From Bacteroidales bacterium (GTDB lineage: Bacteria > Bacteroidota > Bacteroidia > Bacteroidales > Tenuifilaceae), in assembly GCA_016931855.1 (NCBI GenBank), contig JAFGDZ010000071.1, forward strand, positions 1-58,810: a DNA stretch of 58,810 bases. The letters are read 5' to 3'. Below are positions 45,396 to 53,529 of the stretch, piece by piece; positions within the stretch are counted from its first letter, which is position 1, and each line of letters opens with the position of its first letter. The position numbers were made by a program, and so were the translations under genes. Under the pieces are notes generated by a model. That model saw nothing but the letters and a program-made list of their open reading frames with translations, did not search any database and had not been told where the DNA came from.

Positions 45396-45403
45396 CAAAT
45401 GTA
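45396..45403 (-). promoter_or_regulatory. -7 promoter box of TPR-PP2C gene
   Basis: TACATTTG on the minus strand with TTG (45424-45422) 18 bases upstream, 75 bases before the ATG at 45321. Confidence 0.55.
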
Positions 45404-45516
45404 GAAAAAACACCGAAATGGCAATTCATATGAATATGGGGTAATGTATGATTTTTATCACTCATTCGTTGCTAAAGCCCAAATAATATCGATGTAAAAC
45501 TTTAACCAATTGATTT

Positions 45517-45524
45517 TATCTTTG
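45517..45524 (+). promoter_or_regulatory. -7 promoter box of M23 peptidase gene
   Basis: TATCTTTG, an exact TAnnTTTG, 22 bases before the start codon at 45546. It lies inside the longer in-frame extension from 45510, which argues that the extension is not coding. Confidence 0.6.
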
Positions 45525-45545
45525 CCTCTTTCTGATTTTACAAAT

Positions 45546-46307
45546 ATGACAAGGACGCTAATTGTAACTACTACCCTTTTACTGCTGTGTGGCTTGAGCT
45601 TTGGGCACAGTAAGGATTCAATAAATCCCGACAGCCTAAACCTTTTGTTGGTTGATACGCTAGCGGCTAGTTCCGATAGTGTAAGTATTAACGCGCTTGG
45701 CCCTTTTGTAATGCCTTTTAGCGGGAAGGTTATTAGTCCTTACGGTAAGCGGGGACGCAGGTTCCATGCGGGAACCGATATTAAACTAGCACTAGGCGAT
45801 AGTGTGAGGGTGGCTTTTGGCGGAGTGGTTTCCCGTGCTACAAGAGCTAGTGGTTATGGCTTATTGGTTGTTGTGTCGCATGGTTTTGGTGTGGATACTT
45901 ATTATGCCCATTTAAGTAAAATGCTAGTAGATGTTGGCGATACCCTTTTGGCTGGTACGGTTGTTGGCTTGGGCGGCAGAACAGGGAGGGCTACCACCAC
46001 TCATTTGCACTTTGAGTTTAGGGTAAACGGTAAGCATCTTGATCCTGAGCGGGTTGTTAATTTTGCATCGCAAGCGCTTATTGTAGAGAATATTCCTAAT
46101 CCAGTGCCAGTTGCAAGCCTAATTAAAAGTGAGCTAACTGCAAATGTTAAAGAGAGTTCCGATTACCACGTTGTGGCAAAGAACGATACCCTTTACTCCC
46201 TAGCACGGCGATATGGTACAACTGTAAAGGTTCTTTGTGAACTTAATGGCATAACCCCCAACACAATTCTTAAGATAGGACGAAAATTAAAGGTTAGCGA
46301 AGCCTAG
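45546..46307 (+). CDS. M23 metallopeptidase with LysM domain
   Basis: A 253-residue secreted peptidase from ATG 45546 (TTG 45510 precedes the promoter box). After a signal peptide (LLLLCGLSFG) come the M23/LytM core, with zinc ligands His74 and Asp78 (RFHAGTD) and the HxH pair His153-His155 (THLHFEF), and a C-terminal LysM peptidoglycan-binding domain (about 207-252, YHVVAKNDTLYSLARRYGTT). LysM after the catalytic domain is less common than before it. It would cut peptide bridges of peptidoglycan, or act as an activator if the active site has decayed, which I do not see. Confidence 0.93.
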   Translation: MTRTLIVTTTLLLLCGLSFGHSKDSINPDSLNLLLVDTLAASSDSVSINALGPFVMPFSGKVISPYGKRGRRFHAGTDIKLALGDSVRVAFGGVVSRATRASGYGLLVVVSHGFGVDTYYAHLSKMLVDVGDTLLAGTVVGLGGRTGRATTTHLHFEFRVNGKHLDPERVVNFASQALIVENIPNPVPVASLIKSELTANVKESSDYHVVAKNDTLYSLARRYGTTVKVLCELNGITPNTILKIGRKLKVSEA

Positions 46308-46430
46308 GGTTACCGTGTTGCTGTTGAGTGTATTGCGAGTTATTGCAAAACATACTTTTGATATACCATTTTCATTTTATGTGAAAATGTGCGACATTAG
46401 TGTATGCTCAACAAAATAACACTAAGCTCT

Positions 46431-46988
46431 ATGGAAATAAAGGGTACAGCAGTAAAAACAACACCAGAGTTTGTTCGCGAGCGTTTTGGCGATAGATTTC
46501 AGGAGTGGATTGAACTTCTTCCCGACAGCTCACGAAGCATTATTGAGCAGCCAATATACGCAACATCGTGGTATTCGCTAATGGATTCCGTAATAGTTCC
46601 AACGCAAAAGGTGGGCGACTTATTCTACGATGGCGACCATACCCTTGCTGCATACGAGCTGGGTAGATACAGCGCCGAAACTGCACTTAAGGGCATTTAC
46701 AAGATTTTTGTACGGGTTAGCTCTCCCCACTTTGTGTTGAGCAGAGCCTCAAGCATTTTTTCTGCTTACTATCAGCCAGCGGAGGTGCGGGTTATAGAGA
46801 CCACCGACAAAAAAGCGGTTCTTCAGTTCTCCAAGTTTGCTGTTGATGAGCAGCTAATTATGCATAGAATAGCTGGTTGGATAGAAAAAACGCTGGAGAT
46901 AACCTTAAAGTCGGCTCTTCAGGTTGATGTTGAGAACCGAGAGAACGGAACGGAGCTGGTTACCCGTATTGTTGCTGAGTGGAACTAG
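46431..46988 (+). CDS. Conserved hypothetical, TIGR02265/DUF2378-like
   Basis: A 185-residue soluble protein from ATG 46431 (longer frame from 46404 adds nine residues). No signal peptide or membrane helix. The arrangement, with GDHTLAAYELGRYSAET, VRVSSPHFVLSRASSIFSAYYQ and a beta stretch RVIETTDKKAVLQF, recalls TIGR02265 (DUF2378) proteins and the 4-vinyl-reductase/haem-NO-binding fold, which bind small ligands and act in signalling in other bacteria. This link is from pattern memory only. It is a single-gene unit with its own terminator. Confidence 0.6.
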   Translation: MEIKGTAVKTTPEFVRERFGDRFQEWIELLPDSSRSIIEQPIYATSWYSLMDSVIVPTQKVGDLFYDGDHTLAAYELGRYSAETALKGIYKIFVRVSSPHFVLSRASSIFSAYYQPAEVRVIETTDKKAVLQFSKFAVDEQLIMHRIAGWIEKTLEITLKSALQVDVENRENGTELVTRIVAEWN

Positions 46989-47012
46989 CATAGTAACCCA
47001 TTACTACAATTC

Positions 47013-47050
47013 ATCCCGATGATTCTACAGCTCATCGGGATTCTTTTTTT
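47013..47050 (+). terminator. Terminator after the TIGR02265-like gene
   Basis: ATCCCGATGA (47013-47022) pairs perfectly with 47032-47041 around a nine-base loop, followed by a T-rich tail. Confidence 0.9.
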
Positions 47051-47162
47051 CTGGAGCATCTGTTAGCCAATATTTGCATTACAAAATGCTTAGCGCATTT
47101 CTAGCAAGATTGGAAAAGAAAGCTTTTTGCCCAATGGGCACATTTGCAAAAAAAAAGATGCC

Positions 47163-49304
47163 ATGAAAACTTTATCATTTTTACTACTTCTACTTTCTGT
47201 AACCCTAGGCTCCTTTGCACAGGTTGTTGTTAAGGGTATGGTTACTGATAAAAAGGGAGAGCCGCTTACTGGTGCCAATGTATTTATTAAGGGCTCGTAC
47301 GATGGAACTGCGGCCAATCACAATGGTTCGTTCACTCTGTCAACGTCAGCAAAAGGGAAACAGGTTTTGGTTGCTACCTTTATTGGCTATGCAACGCAAG
47401 AGGTTGATGTTGATTTGACGGAACAAAGCCTTTACATTGTTTTTAAACTTAAGGAGGAGGTGAATGAGCTTAATGGGGTGGTTATTACAGCAGGAACCTT
47501 CGAAACTGCCGACAGAAAGCGTAGCGTAACCCTTCAGCCCCTTGATATAGTTACAACTCCCAGCGCAACGGGCGATATTTATGGTGCGATTACCACCCTG
47601 CCTGGTGCCGCAACAATAGGGGAGGATGGACGCCTATTTGTGCGCGGTGGCGATGGTTACGAGAGCAAAACCTTTATTGATGGGTTGCTATCGAAGAAGC
47701 CATACAGCTCCAATGTTCCCGATTTACCCTCGCGGGGTAGGTTCTCTCCCTTCCTTTTTACTGGTACAACCTTTAGTACAGGAGGCTACTCTGCCGAGTA
47801 TGGACAGGCGCTGTCGTCGGCACTAATCCTAACCACCAACGCGTTTCCTGAGAAAACCCAAACCGATATATCCATTATGACCATTGGTGGAGGCGTTAAT
47901 CAAACCCTTAAAGGTGAGCGAAGTTCTTTATCGCTGGGGGTAGATTACTCTAACCTAGGGCCGTACTTTCAACTATTCCCTCAAAAGTTTGCCATGAATA
48001 AGTACCCAGAGAGCCTTGGTGCCACCCTGTCGTATAGACAAAAGGTATCGGACGAGGGCGTACTAAAGCTTTTTGGCACCTTTTCATCATCGCAAATGGG
48101 GCTTAGGTACCCAAGCAGGAGCGATGCTGGGGTTATGGACGATGTCTCCATTAACAATGCCAATGGTTACGCAAATGTTTCGTATAGCGATAAGGTGCTT
48201 GGAGACTGGCTTGTTAAGGCAGGCGCTGCGCTTACGGTTGATAATAACGATTTGGATATGCAATCGTTCTCCGTTTATGAGTCTCTGCGGAACCTTCAGG
48301 CAAAGGTTACTCTAAAGCGCTCGTTCTCTGGTAAGTTTAGCCTGCTGTTTGGTTCCGATGCAACAGTAAACGATTTTAAACAGGACTATACCGAGCGTGA
48401 GAGCGGCTTTACTAATAGGGCATCGCATACCGATTTTACACCATCGGCTTATGTCGAGGCCGAGTTTAAACCTTACTCAAAGCTTGCATTTAGAACTGGC
48501 GTTAGGAGCGAGTACAGCAGCTTGCTTAGCAAGGGCAATGTGGCACTTCGACTTTCGGCGGCTTACCTGCTAAGCACTAGTTCTCAGGTCTCTGTTGCCT
48601 ACGGCGATTTTTACCAATCGCCAGAGGAAAATCTGCTCCGATTTACGCACCAGCTGTCCTTTGAGAGGGCTACTCACTACATAGTAAACTACCAGTGGGA
48701 GAAGAGCGATAGGCTGTTACGCGTTGAGCTGTACAGAAAAGAGTATAATAGCCTAGTTACCTACAATGCGGCGCAGTATTGGGACGGAAGCCTTTACGGA
48801 AACTCGGGTTATGGTCATTCTCAGGGTGTTGATGTGTTTTTTAAGGATAGAAAAACCATTAGAGCGTTTGAGTACTGGTTGTCTTACTCCTACGTTGACT
48901 CAAAGCGGATGTATCGCGACTATCCCCAGCTGGTTACGCCATCCTTTGCACCGGCACATACACTTAGCCTAGTTGGTAAAAAATGGGTGCAAAGCATAAC
49001 TACTCAGTTTGGTATTTCTGCAACGCTGTCTAGTGGTCGCAAGTACAACAATCCCAATAGTAGTGAGTTTATGGCCGAGGAATCCCCAATGTATAGCGAT
49101 GTAAGCGTTAACTGTAGCCACCTAACCACAATCTTGGGAAAATCGACTATTGTTTACACCTCCATAAACAACCTGTTGGGGCGCAACAACATTTACGGCT
49201 ACAGGTATTACTCTAAGCCTAATGCCAATGGGGTTTACGAGTCGTATCCCATCGAGGCTAGCTCCAAGCGATTCTTTTTTATAGGCGTTTTTATAACGCT
49301 TTAG
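47163..49304 (+). CDS. TonB-dependent receptor with carboxypeptidase-like domain
   Basis: A 713-residue outer-membrane receptor from ATG 47163 (the longer frame from 47127 is leader). Signal peptide ends SFA. A carboxypeptidase-D-like domain (about 20-100, VKGMVTDKKGEPLTGANVFI) and a plug (about 105-225, RLFVRGGDGYESKTFIDG) precede a barrel. It is shorter than the SusC proteins and has no SusD partner, so it is an ordinary nutrient or metallophore receptor. A TPR protein gene follows 42 bases later. Confidence 0.92.
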   Translation: MKTLSFLLLLLSVTLGSFAQVVVKGMVTDKKGEPLTGANVFIKGSYDGTAANHNGSFTLSTSAKGKQVLVATFIGYATQEVDVDLTEQSLYIVFKLKEEVNELNGVVITAGTFETADRKRSVTLQPLDIVTTPSATGDIYGAITTLPGAATIGEDGRLFVRGGDGYESKTFIDGLLSKKPYSSNVPDLPSRGRFSPFLFTGTTFSTGGYSAEYGQALSSALILTTNAFPEKTQTDISIMTIGGGVNQTLKGERSSLSLGVDYSNLGPYFQLFPQKFAMNKYPESLGATLSYRQKVSDEGVLKLFGTFSSSQMGLRYPSRSDAGVMDDVSINNANGYANVSYSDKVLGDWLVKAGAALTVDNNDLDMQSFSVYESLRNLQAKVTLKRSFSGKFSLLFGSDATVNDFKQDYTERESGFTNRASHTDFTPSAYVEAEFKPYSKLAFRTGVRSEYSSLLSKGNVALRLSAAYLLSTSSQVSVAYGDFYQSPEENLLRFTHQLSFERATHYIVNYQWEKSDRLLRVELYRKEYNSLVTYNAAQYWDGSLYGNSGYGHSQGVDVFFKDRKTIRAFEYWLSYSYVDSKRMYRDYPQLVTPSFAPAHTLSLVGKKWVQSITTQFGISATLSSGRKYNNPNSSEFMAEESPMYSDVSVNCSHLTTILGKSTIVYTSINNLLGRNNIYGYRYYSKPNANGVYESYPIEASSKRFFFIGVFITL

Positions 49305-49346
49305 CACGAATCTTTTCTAATTACTAACTAAATAAACTTAATCAAC

Positions 49347-49988
49347 ATGAAAAAGCTAGTTGTTATTTCGTTTCTATTGGCTCTAACCCTAGGTGTAAGA
49401 GCACAACAATCAACCTTTGAGAGCGCAATTACCGATGCGCTAAACCTTGCCGATAGCGCAAAAACTATTGACGATATACATGCGGTTACCCAGCGTTTTG
49501 AGCGCATTGCTATGGCAGAGAGTAACAGATGGGAGCCACTGTACCATCAGGCTTACTACAGAATAATTGCAAGTTTTTATTTAGATGGCGATAAGCAGAA
49601 AGATGCAGCCCTGGACAATGCTCAAAAGAGCATTGATAAGGCCACTGAGCTAAAAGGCGATTTGTCGGAGCTATACACCTTGCAGGCATTTTTGTACCAA
49701 GCGCGAATAAGTGTTAGCCCTATGCGCGGAATGACCTATTCCCAAAAGGCAGCTGAAGCTGCGCAGAAAGCGCTGCAGCAAAACGATAAGAACCCTAGGG
49801 CACACTACGTTTTAGCGCAAAATATTTACCATACACCAGCCATGTTTGGGGGTGGAAGCAGCAAAGCGTTGCCCCATTATAAAAGGGCTGCCGATATTTT
49901 TGCCAATGGGCATAAGGATGCTCCTGCTGGCCCTCGCTGGGGAAGGCGTAGCTCTAAGGAGATGGTTGAGAAGTGCGAAAAAGAGTAG
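49347..49988 (+). CDS. Exported TPR-like protein, partner of TonB receptor
   Basis: A 213-residue exported protein with signal peptide MKKLVVISFLLALTLGVRA and repeated helix pairs with TPR character (AALDNAQKSIDKATELKG; SQKAAEAAQKALQQNDKNP; AHYVLAQNIYH). It begins 42 bases after the TonB receptor gene, most likely in one operon. This pairing recurs in Bacteroidota and suggests help in receptor assembly or ligand handling, but no activity is known to me. Confidence 0.85.
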   Translation: MKKLVVISFLLALTLGVRAQQSTFESAITDALNLADSAKTIDDIHAVTQRFERIAMAESNRWEPLYHQAYYRIIASFYLDGDKQKDAALDNAQKSIDKATELKGDLSELYTLQAFLYQARISVSPMRGMTYSQKAAEAAQKALQQNDKNPRAHYVLAQNIYHTPAMFGGGSSKALPHYKRAADIFANGHKDAPAGPRWGRRSSKEMVEKCEKE

Positions 49989-49997
49989 ATAGCATAT

Positions 49998-50028
49998 ACG
50001 TTAGGGCAGAGCATATCGGCCCTAACGT
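49998..50028 (+). terminator. Hairpin after TonB receptor/TPR pair
   Basis: ACGTTAGGGC (49998-50007) pairs perfectly with 50019-50028 around an 11-base loop. The T tail is weak, so it may terminate only partly before the kinase gene. Confidence 0.6.
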
Positions 50029-50042
50029 CTTGTAAATTTTGC

Positions 50043-50050
50043 TACATTTG
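50043..50050 (+). promoter_or_regulatory. -7 promoter box of LytS/LytTR operon
   Basis: TACATTTG, an exact TAnnTTTG, 63 bases before the kinase start codon and 15 bases after the hairpin. Confidence 0.5.
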
Positions 50051-50112
50051 GTAATTGGGTTTAATAACCGATTTATCTCCATGCATTCTAAGTTGTAATG
50101 CCATAAAATAGT

Positions 50113-51168
50113 ATGAAAGAGAATTTTAAAAAGCACATTTTTTTTTGGTTGCGCCAAGTATTAGATGTGCTAGTTGCCTATGCTTTTAGCGTGTTAATTA
50201 CCTACATGTTTGTAGGAAATGTCCTTTTTGAGGATTTTCGGCGACTAGTACCCAATACGTTATTCGGTTTTTTCCTCTCCTTTTTCCTTTGGAAGGGTAA
50301 CGCTTTTGTTGGGTGGGCCATTAAACGCAAATTACCCTGGGAAAAAGATCCCATTAAAACCTTCAAGGTCTCGGTTGTAGGTTCAGTAATCTATACCGTT
50401 GTTATAGTGGTTAGCATATACTGGTTTTCCATTGATATTCTTTTTGGTGGCGATTTTATTCACTCTTTTACACGATACATCAGGCAAATACTAAACGTAA
50501 TAGTGCTATCACTTTTTATTACGAGTATCTTTTATTTGGTGTACTTTTTTAAATGGTGGCGTATTGCGGTTGTTAATGAGGAGCGTTTGGTTCGCGAGGC
50601 CATTCAGCTTAAGTACGATGCGCTAAAGAACCAGGTAAACCCCCATTTTTTGTTTAACAGCCTAAGCGTGCTAAGTGCCTTAGTTGAAACAGACCCCTCC
50701 AAGGCCAAACAGTTTATTATGCATTTCTCAAACATATACCGTTACGTGCTGGAGCAACGCGATAAAGAGGTGGTGCCACTATCGGATGAGGTGAATTTTG
50801 CCAAATCGTTCCTTGAGCTTAATTCCATTAGGCATGGCGAGAATCTGGTGGTTAAAATCGACATTGTTAATTCGCACGGTTTTGTAGTACCCTTATCGCT
50901 ACAGTTGGTTTTGGAAAATTGCTTAAAGCATAATGTTGTGTCTAGCGAGAAACCTTTAACTATTGATATTTGGCGCGACAATAGTTTTATTGTTGTTAGA
51001 AACACCTTACAGTTGCGCAATGCTTCATCATCGCATAGTGGCATTGGCTTGGAAACTCTTTGCAAGCGTTACGAATTCCTATCGGAGCAGCGAGTGTTGG
51101 TAGAGCCCACATCTAACTATTATACAGTTAGGATTCCAATTCTTGAGAATATTGATAACGTAAACTAA
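50113..51168 (+). CDS. LytS/YpdA-family sensor histidine kinase
   Basis: A 351-residue kinase with four membrane helices (about 13-33, 46-62, 85-108, 127-148) and almost no extracellular loops, so it probably senses something in or near the membrane. The His_kinase region holds NPHFLFNSL with phosphoacceptor His178. An ATP-binding domain follows with the N box LVLENCLKHN and the glycine-rich GIGLETL. The LytTR response regulator is 12 bases downstream, so the pair is a complete two-component system. Confidence 0.95.
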   Translation: MKENFKKHIFFWLRQVLDVLVAYAFSVLITYMFVGNVLFEDFRRLVPNTLFGFFLSFFLWKGNAFVGWAIKRKLPWEKDPIKTFKVSVVGSVIYTVVIVVSIYWFSIDILFGGDFIHSFTRYIRQILNVIVLSLFITSIFYLVYFFKWWRIAVVNEERLVREAIQLKYDALKNQVNPHFLFNSLSVLSALVETDPSKAKQFIMHFSNIYRYVLEQRDKEVVPLSDEVNFAKSFLELNSIRHGENLVVKIDIVNSHGFVVPLSLQLVLENCLKHNVVSSEKPLTIDIWRDNSFIVVRNTLQLRNASSSHSGIGLETLCKRYEFLSEQRVLVEPTSNYYTVRIPILENIDNVN

Positions 51169-51180
51169 ACGGATTGTCTG

Positions 51181-51942
51181 GTGAAGTATATTGTTATTGA
51201 GGACGAGTTGTTAACTGCCAACCGGTTGGTTGCAATGATGCAAGAGCTTGAGCCTGACGCTCAGCATTTGGCAACCCTTGAGTCGGTTAGTGCTGCAGTT
51301 GCGTGGATAAAAAATAATCCTACTCCCCATTTAGCTTTTTTCGATATTCAGCTTGCCGATGGGCTTAGCTTTGAGATATTTGAGCAGGTGGAAACACCGT
51401 TTCCCGTTATTTTTACTACCGCTTACAATGAGTACGCCATAAAGGCCTTTAAGGTTAACAGTATCGACTATTTGCTAAAGCCCCTAAACTCAGCTGATTT
51501 AAAACAAGCCTTGGCCAAGTTCTCTAGCGGATTTTATGCTAAGGAGGGGGCGGGTATTGATAATCAGTCGGTAGCAAAAGTTCTGTCGCTGCTTAGCAAT
51601 AGCTACAAAACCCGTTTTTTGGTTAAGGTTGGAGAGCATATCCGCATGGTGGCAGTTGACGATATTGCCATGATTTTTAGCAGTGATAAAAGCACATTTA
51701 TTCGCACTAAAAATGGGCGGGACTATGGAATCGATTTCTCTCTGGACCAGCTCGATGGGCTTATAAACCCCTCCACCTTTTTTAGGGTGAGCCGCAAATT
51801 TATAATTTCTATAGATGCTATTGCCGATATCATTACTTATTCAGGAAGCCGCTTAAAGCTTAAACTTGTTGTAGAAACCGATGATGATGTGCTGGTTAGT
51901 AGAGAAAAGGTTGCCGAGTTTAAGTTTTGGCTCGATAGGTAG
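51181..51942 (+). CDS. LytTR-type response regulator
   Basis: A 253-residue regulator. The receiver has phosphoacceptor Asp55 (FFDIQLADG), the acidic pair IEDE at 6-9 and conserved Lys100 (LLKPL). A LytTR DNA-binding domain (about 150-250) contains FRVSRKFIISIDAI and VLVSREKVAEFKFWL. The start is GTG at 51181, 12 bases after the kinase stop. Target sites would be paired 9-base-type elements near regulated promoters. The TonB receptor pair upstream is a reasonable but untested target. Confidence 0.95.
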   Translation: MKYIVIEDELLTANRLVAMMQELEPDAQHLATLESVSAAVAWIKNNPTPHLAFFDIQLADGLSFEIFEQVETPFPVIFTTAYNEYAIKAFKVNSIDYLLKPLNSADLKQALAKFSSGFYAKEGAGIDNQSVAKVLSLLSNSYKTRFLVKVGEHIRMVAVDDIAMIFSSDKSTFIRTKNGRDYGIDFSLDQLDGLINPSTFFRVSRKFIISIDAIADIITYSGSRLKLKLVVETDDDVLVSREKVAEFKFWLDR

Positions 51943-52004
51943 CCTCCAGTTGTAAAACAGCTAGCCTTTTTGTTTCTTTGCCGATACACAAAATACGCTA
52001 CGCC

Positions 52005-52805
52005 ATGTGGTTTACTCTAAACTCTCAGCCTCAAATTGCACTTTTCGATAATCTTTCTGCGCAAGGCAGTAGTCTAAAGCATTTTGTTTCAACCGCATTT
52101 AGCCCTAAAGGATTGTTGTTTAACATGAGCTTAAATGTTGGCGATAGTTTGGATCAAGTAGTTGCCAACCGCGAGAGTTTGGCTCAAGGGCTGGGCGTAG
52201 AGCTAAACCAAATGGTATTTGCCAATCAGGTGCACGGTAGCGAGGTTGCACTAATAACCGCCGAGCAAGCAGGGAGTGGTGCGCGCGCTTTACAATCGGC
52301 AATACCCAATACCGATGCAATGGTAACTAGTACTCCCGGCGTAATGCTAGTAACACTTGCTGCCGACTGTGTGCCCATCCTTTTTTTTGATCCTGTTAAG
52401 CGTGCCATTGGTGTTGCACACGCAGGGTGGAAGGGAACAGTTGCAAAGATACCAGCACAAACCATTCGCGCCATGCAGGAGCATTTTGGGAGTGTTCCAA
52501 GCGATATATTGGTCTCCATAGGCCCATCCATTGGTGCTTGCTGTTATGAGGTTGGTTACGATGTGGTGGTTGCTGCCGATAAGGCTTTTGGTGCGGGAAA
52601 TCCGTTTGTGCTAATGGATATGGAGCACAGCAAGCCTGTTTTCGATCTTTGGAAGGCTAATCTTCAGAGCTTAACTGATGTTGGTGTTACCCTTAGCAAT
52701 GTGGAGATAGCTAGTATTTGCACAAAATGCCATGCCGATTTCTTTTTCTCGGCGCGCAACGGCCATAATGGGCGATTTGTTGCAGGTATTATGCTTTGTG
52801 AGTAG
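52005..52805 (+). CDS. pgeF: PgeF/YfiH-family protein (LACC1-like)
   Basis: A 266-residue cupin-like zinc protein of the DUF152 family, with the conserved metal triad: His77 in NQVHG, Cys122 in AADCVP and His139 in HAGWKG. Family members are reported to be purine-nucleoside phosphorylase/adenosine deaminases and, in E. coli, to prevent wrong amino acids in peptidoglycan. I start at ATG 52005; TTG 51978 lies upstream. It is 62 bases after the LytTR gene and may be co-transcribed. I cannot tell which of the reported activities applies. Confidence 0.93.
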   Translation: MWFTLNSQPQIALFDNLSAQGSSLKHFVSTAFSPKGLLFNMSLNVGDSLDQVVANRESLAQGLGVELNQMVFANQVHGSEVALITAEQAGSGARALQSAIPNTDAMVTSTPGVMLVTLAADCVPILFFDPVKRAIGVAHAGWKGTVAKIPAQTIRAMQEHFGSVPSDILVSIGPSIGACCYEVGYDVVVAADKAFGAGNPFVLMDMEHSKPVFDLWKANLQSLTDVGVTLSNVEIASICTKCHADFFFSARNGHNGRFVAGIMLCE

Positions 52806-52877
52806 CAAATACATTTGGCCACCTGTTTTCTTATTGGAGCAATTTACAAATCCCTTTCTGAAGAATAAACAGCTTTG

Positions 52878-53408
52878 TTATAGTTTGTTTGAGTAAACCT
52901 CAGTGTGTAAGGTTTTTACTATCGCTTTGCGATTATATTCTAGAAACGAGAAGTTTGTGCACATTAGCCTAAGCTCAACCTCTGGCTTTACCCCATCGTA
53001 CGAGGGTTGTATGTAGGGTTCCTCACTCAGTTGCAGTCCACTCCTGTTGTAAAACTCAACCCGCTTTTTGCTTATATCATCAATTGGTGGTTCAACCTCA
53101 AGCACAATGGGCTTGAGGTTGTTGGTTATTATTATGTTAATGGTTTTACTTCCAATGCCTGCTCCTCTAAGTGCCGTGTTTATGGCAAAATGCTCAACAA
53201 AAAGGAATAGCGGAAAATTCCAAATGGTAATAAAACCAGCAAACGAATTGTTATACTGAATCTCGTAAAGGGTTATAGGAGCGCTCTTAAGGAGCTTGTT
53301 TAGTAGGGTTAAATCCCTGCGTTCACTATCGGGGAAAGAGCTTATGTAGAGCTCGCAAATCTGGGGTGTGGAGTCTAACTCCCTAATCCTGTTTAAGGTA
53401 ATGCTCAT
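52878..53408 (-). CDS. GNAT N-acetyltransferase
   Basis: A 176-residue acetyltransferase from ATG 53408 (TTG at 53420 adds four residues). The acetyl-CoA loop is ALRGAGIGSKTI (Q/R-x-x-G-x-G/A type), preceded by the beta strand FVEHFAINT. A C-terminal EFYNRSGLQL follows the usual GNAT 'Y-N-R-x-G-F' pattern. The acceptor substrate is unknown. It ends 73 bases from the convergent PgeF gene and is divergent from the TPR kinase. Confidence 0.88.
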   Translation of the reverse strand: MSITLNRIRELDSTPQICELYISSFPDSERRDLTLLNKLLKSAPITLYEIQYNNSFAGFITIWNFPLFLFVEHFAINTALRGAGIGSKTINIIITNNLKPIVLEVEPPIDDISKKRVEFYNRSGLQLSEEPYIQPSYDGVKPEVELRLMCTNFSFLEYNRKAIVKTLHTEVYSNKL

Positions 53409-53430
53409 CTTTAGCTGCAATTAGATGTAG

Positions 53431-53437
53431 CAAAGTA
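53431..53437 (-). promoter_or_regulatory. Candidate -7 box of GNAT gene
   Basis: TACTTTG followed by C on the minus strand, 23 bases before the GNAT start codon. Confidence 0.4.
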
Positions 53438-53529
53438 GTGACTTTTTGTTTGTAAAATACAGGATATTAAACAGCATATAGTAAAATAAAATCACTATTA
53501 TTGAAGGTTTTAATAAATCCTTAAATAAT

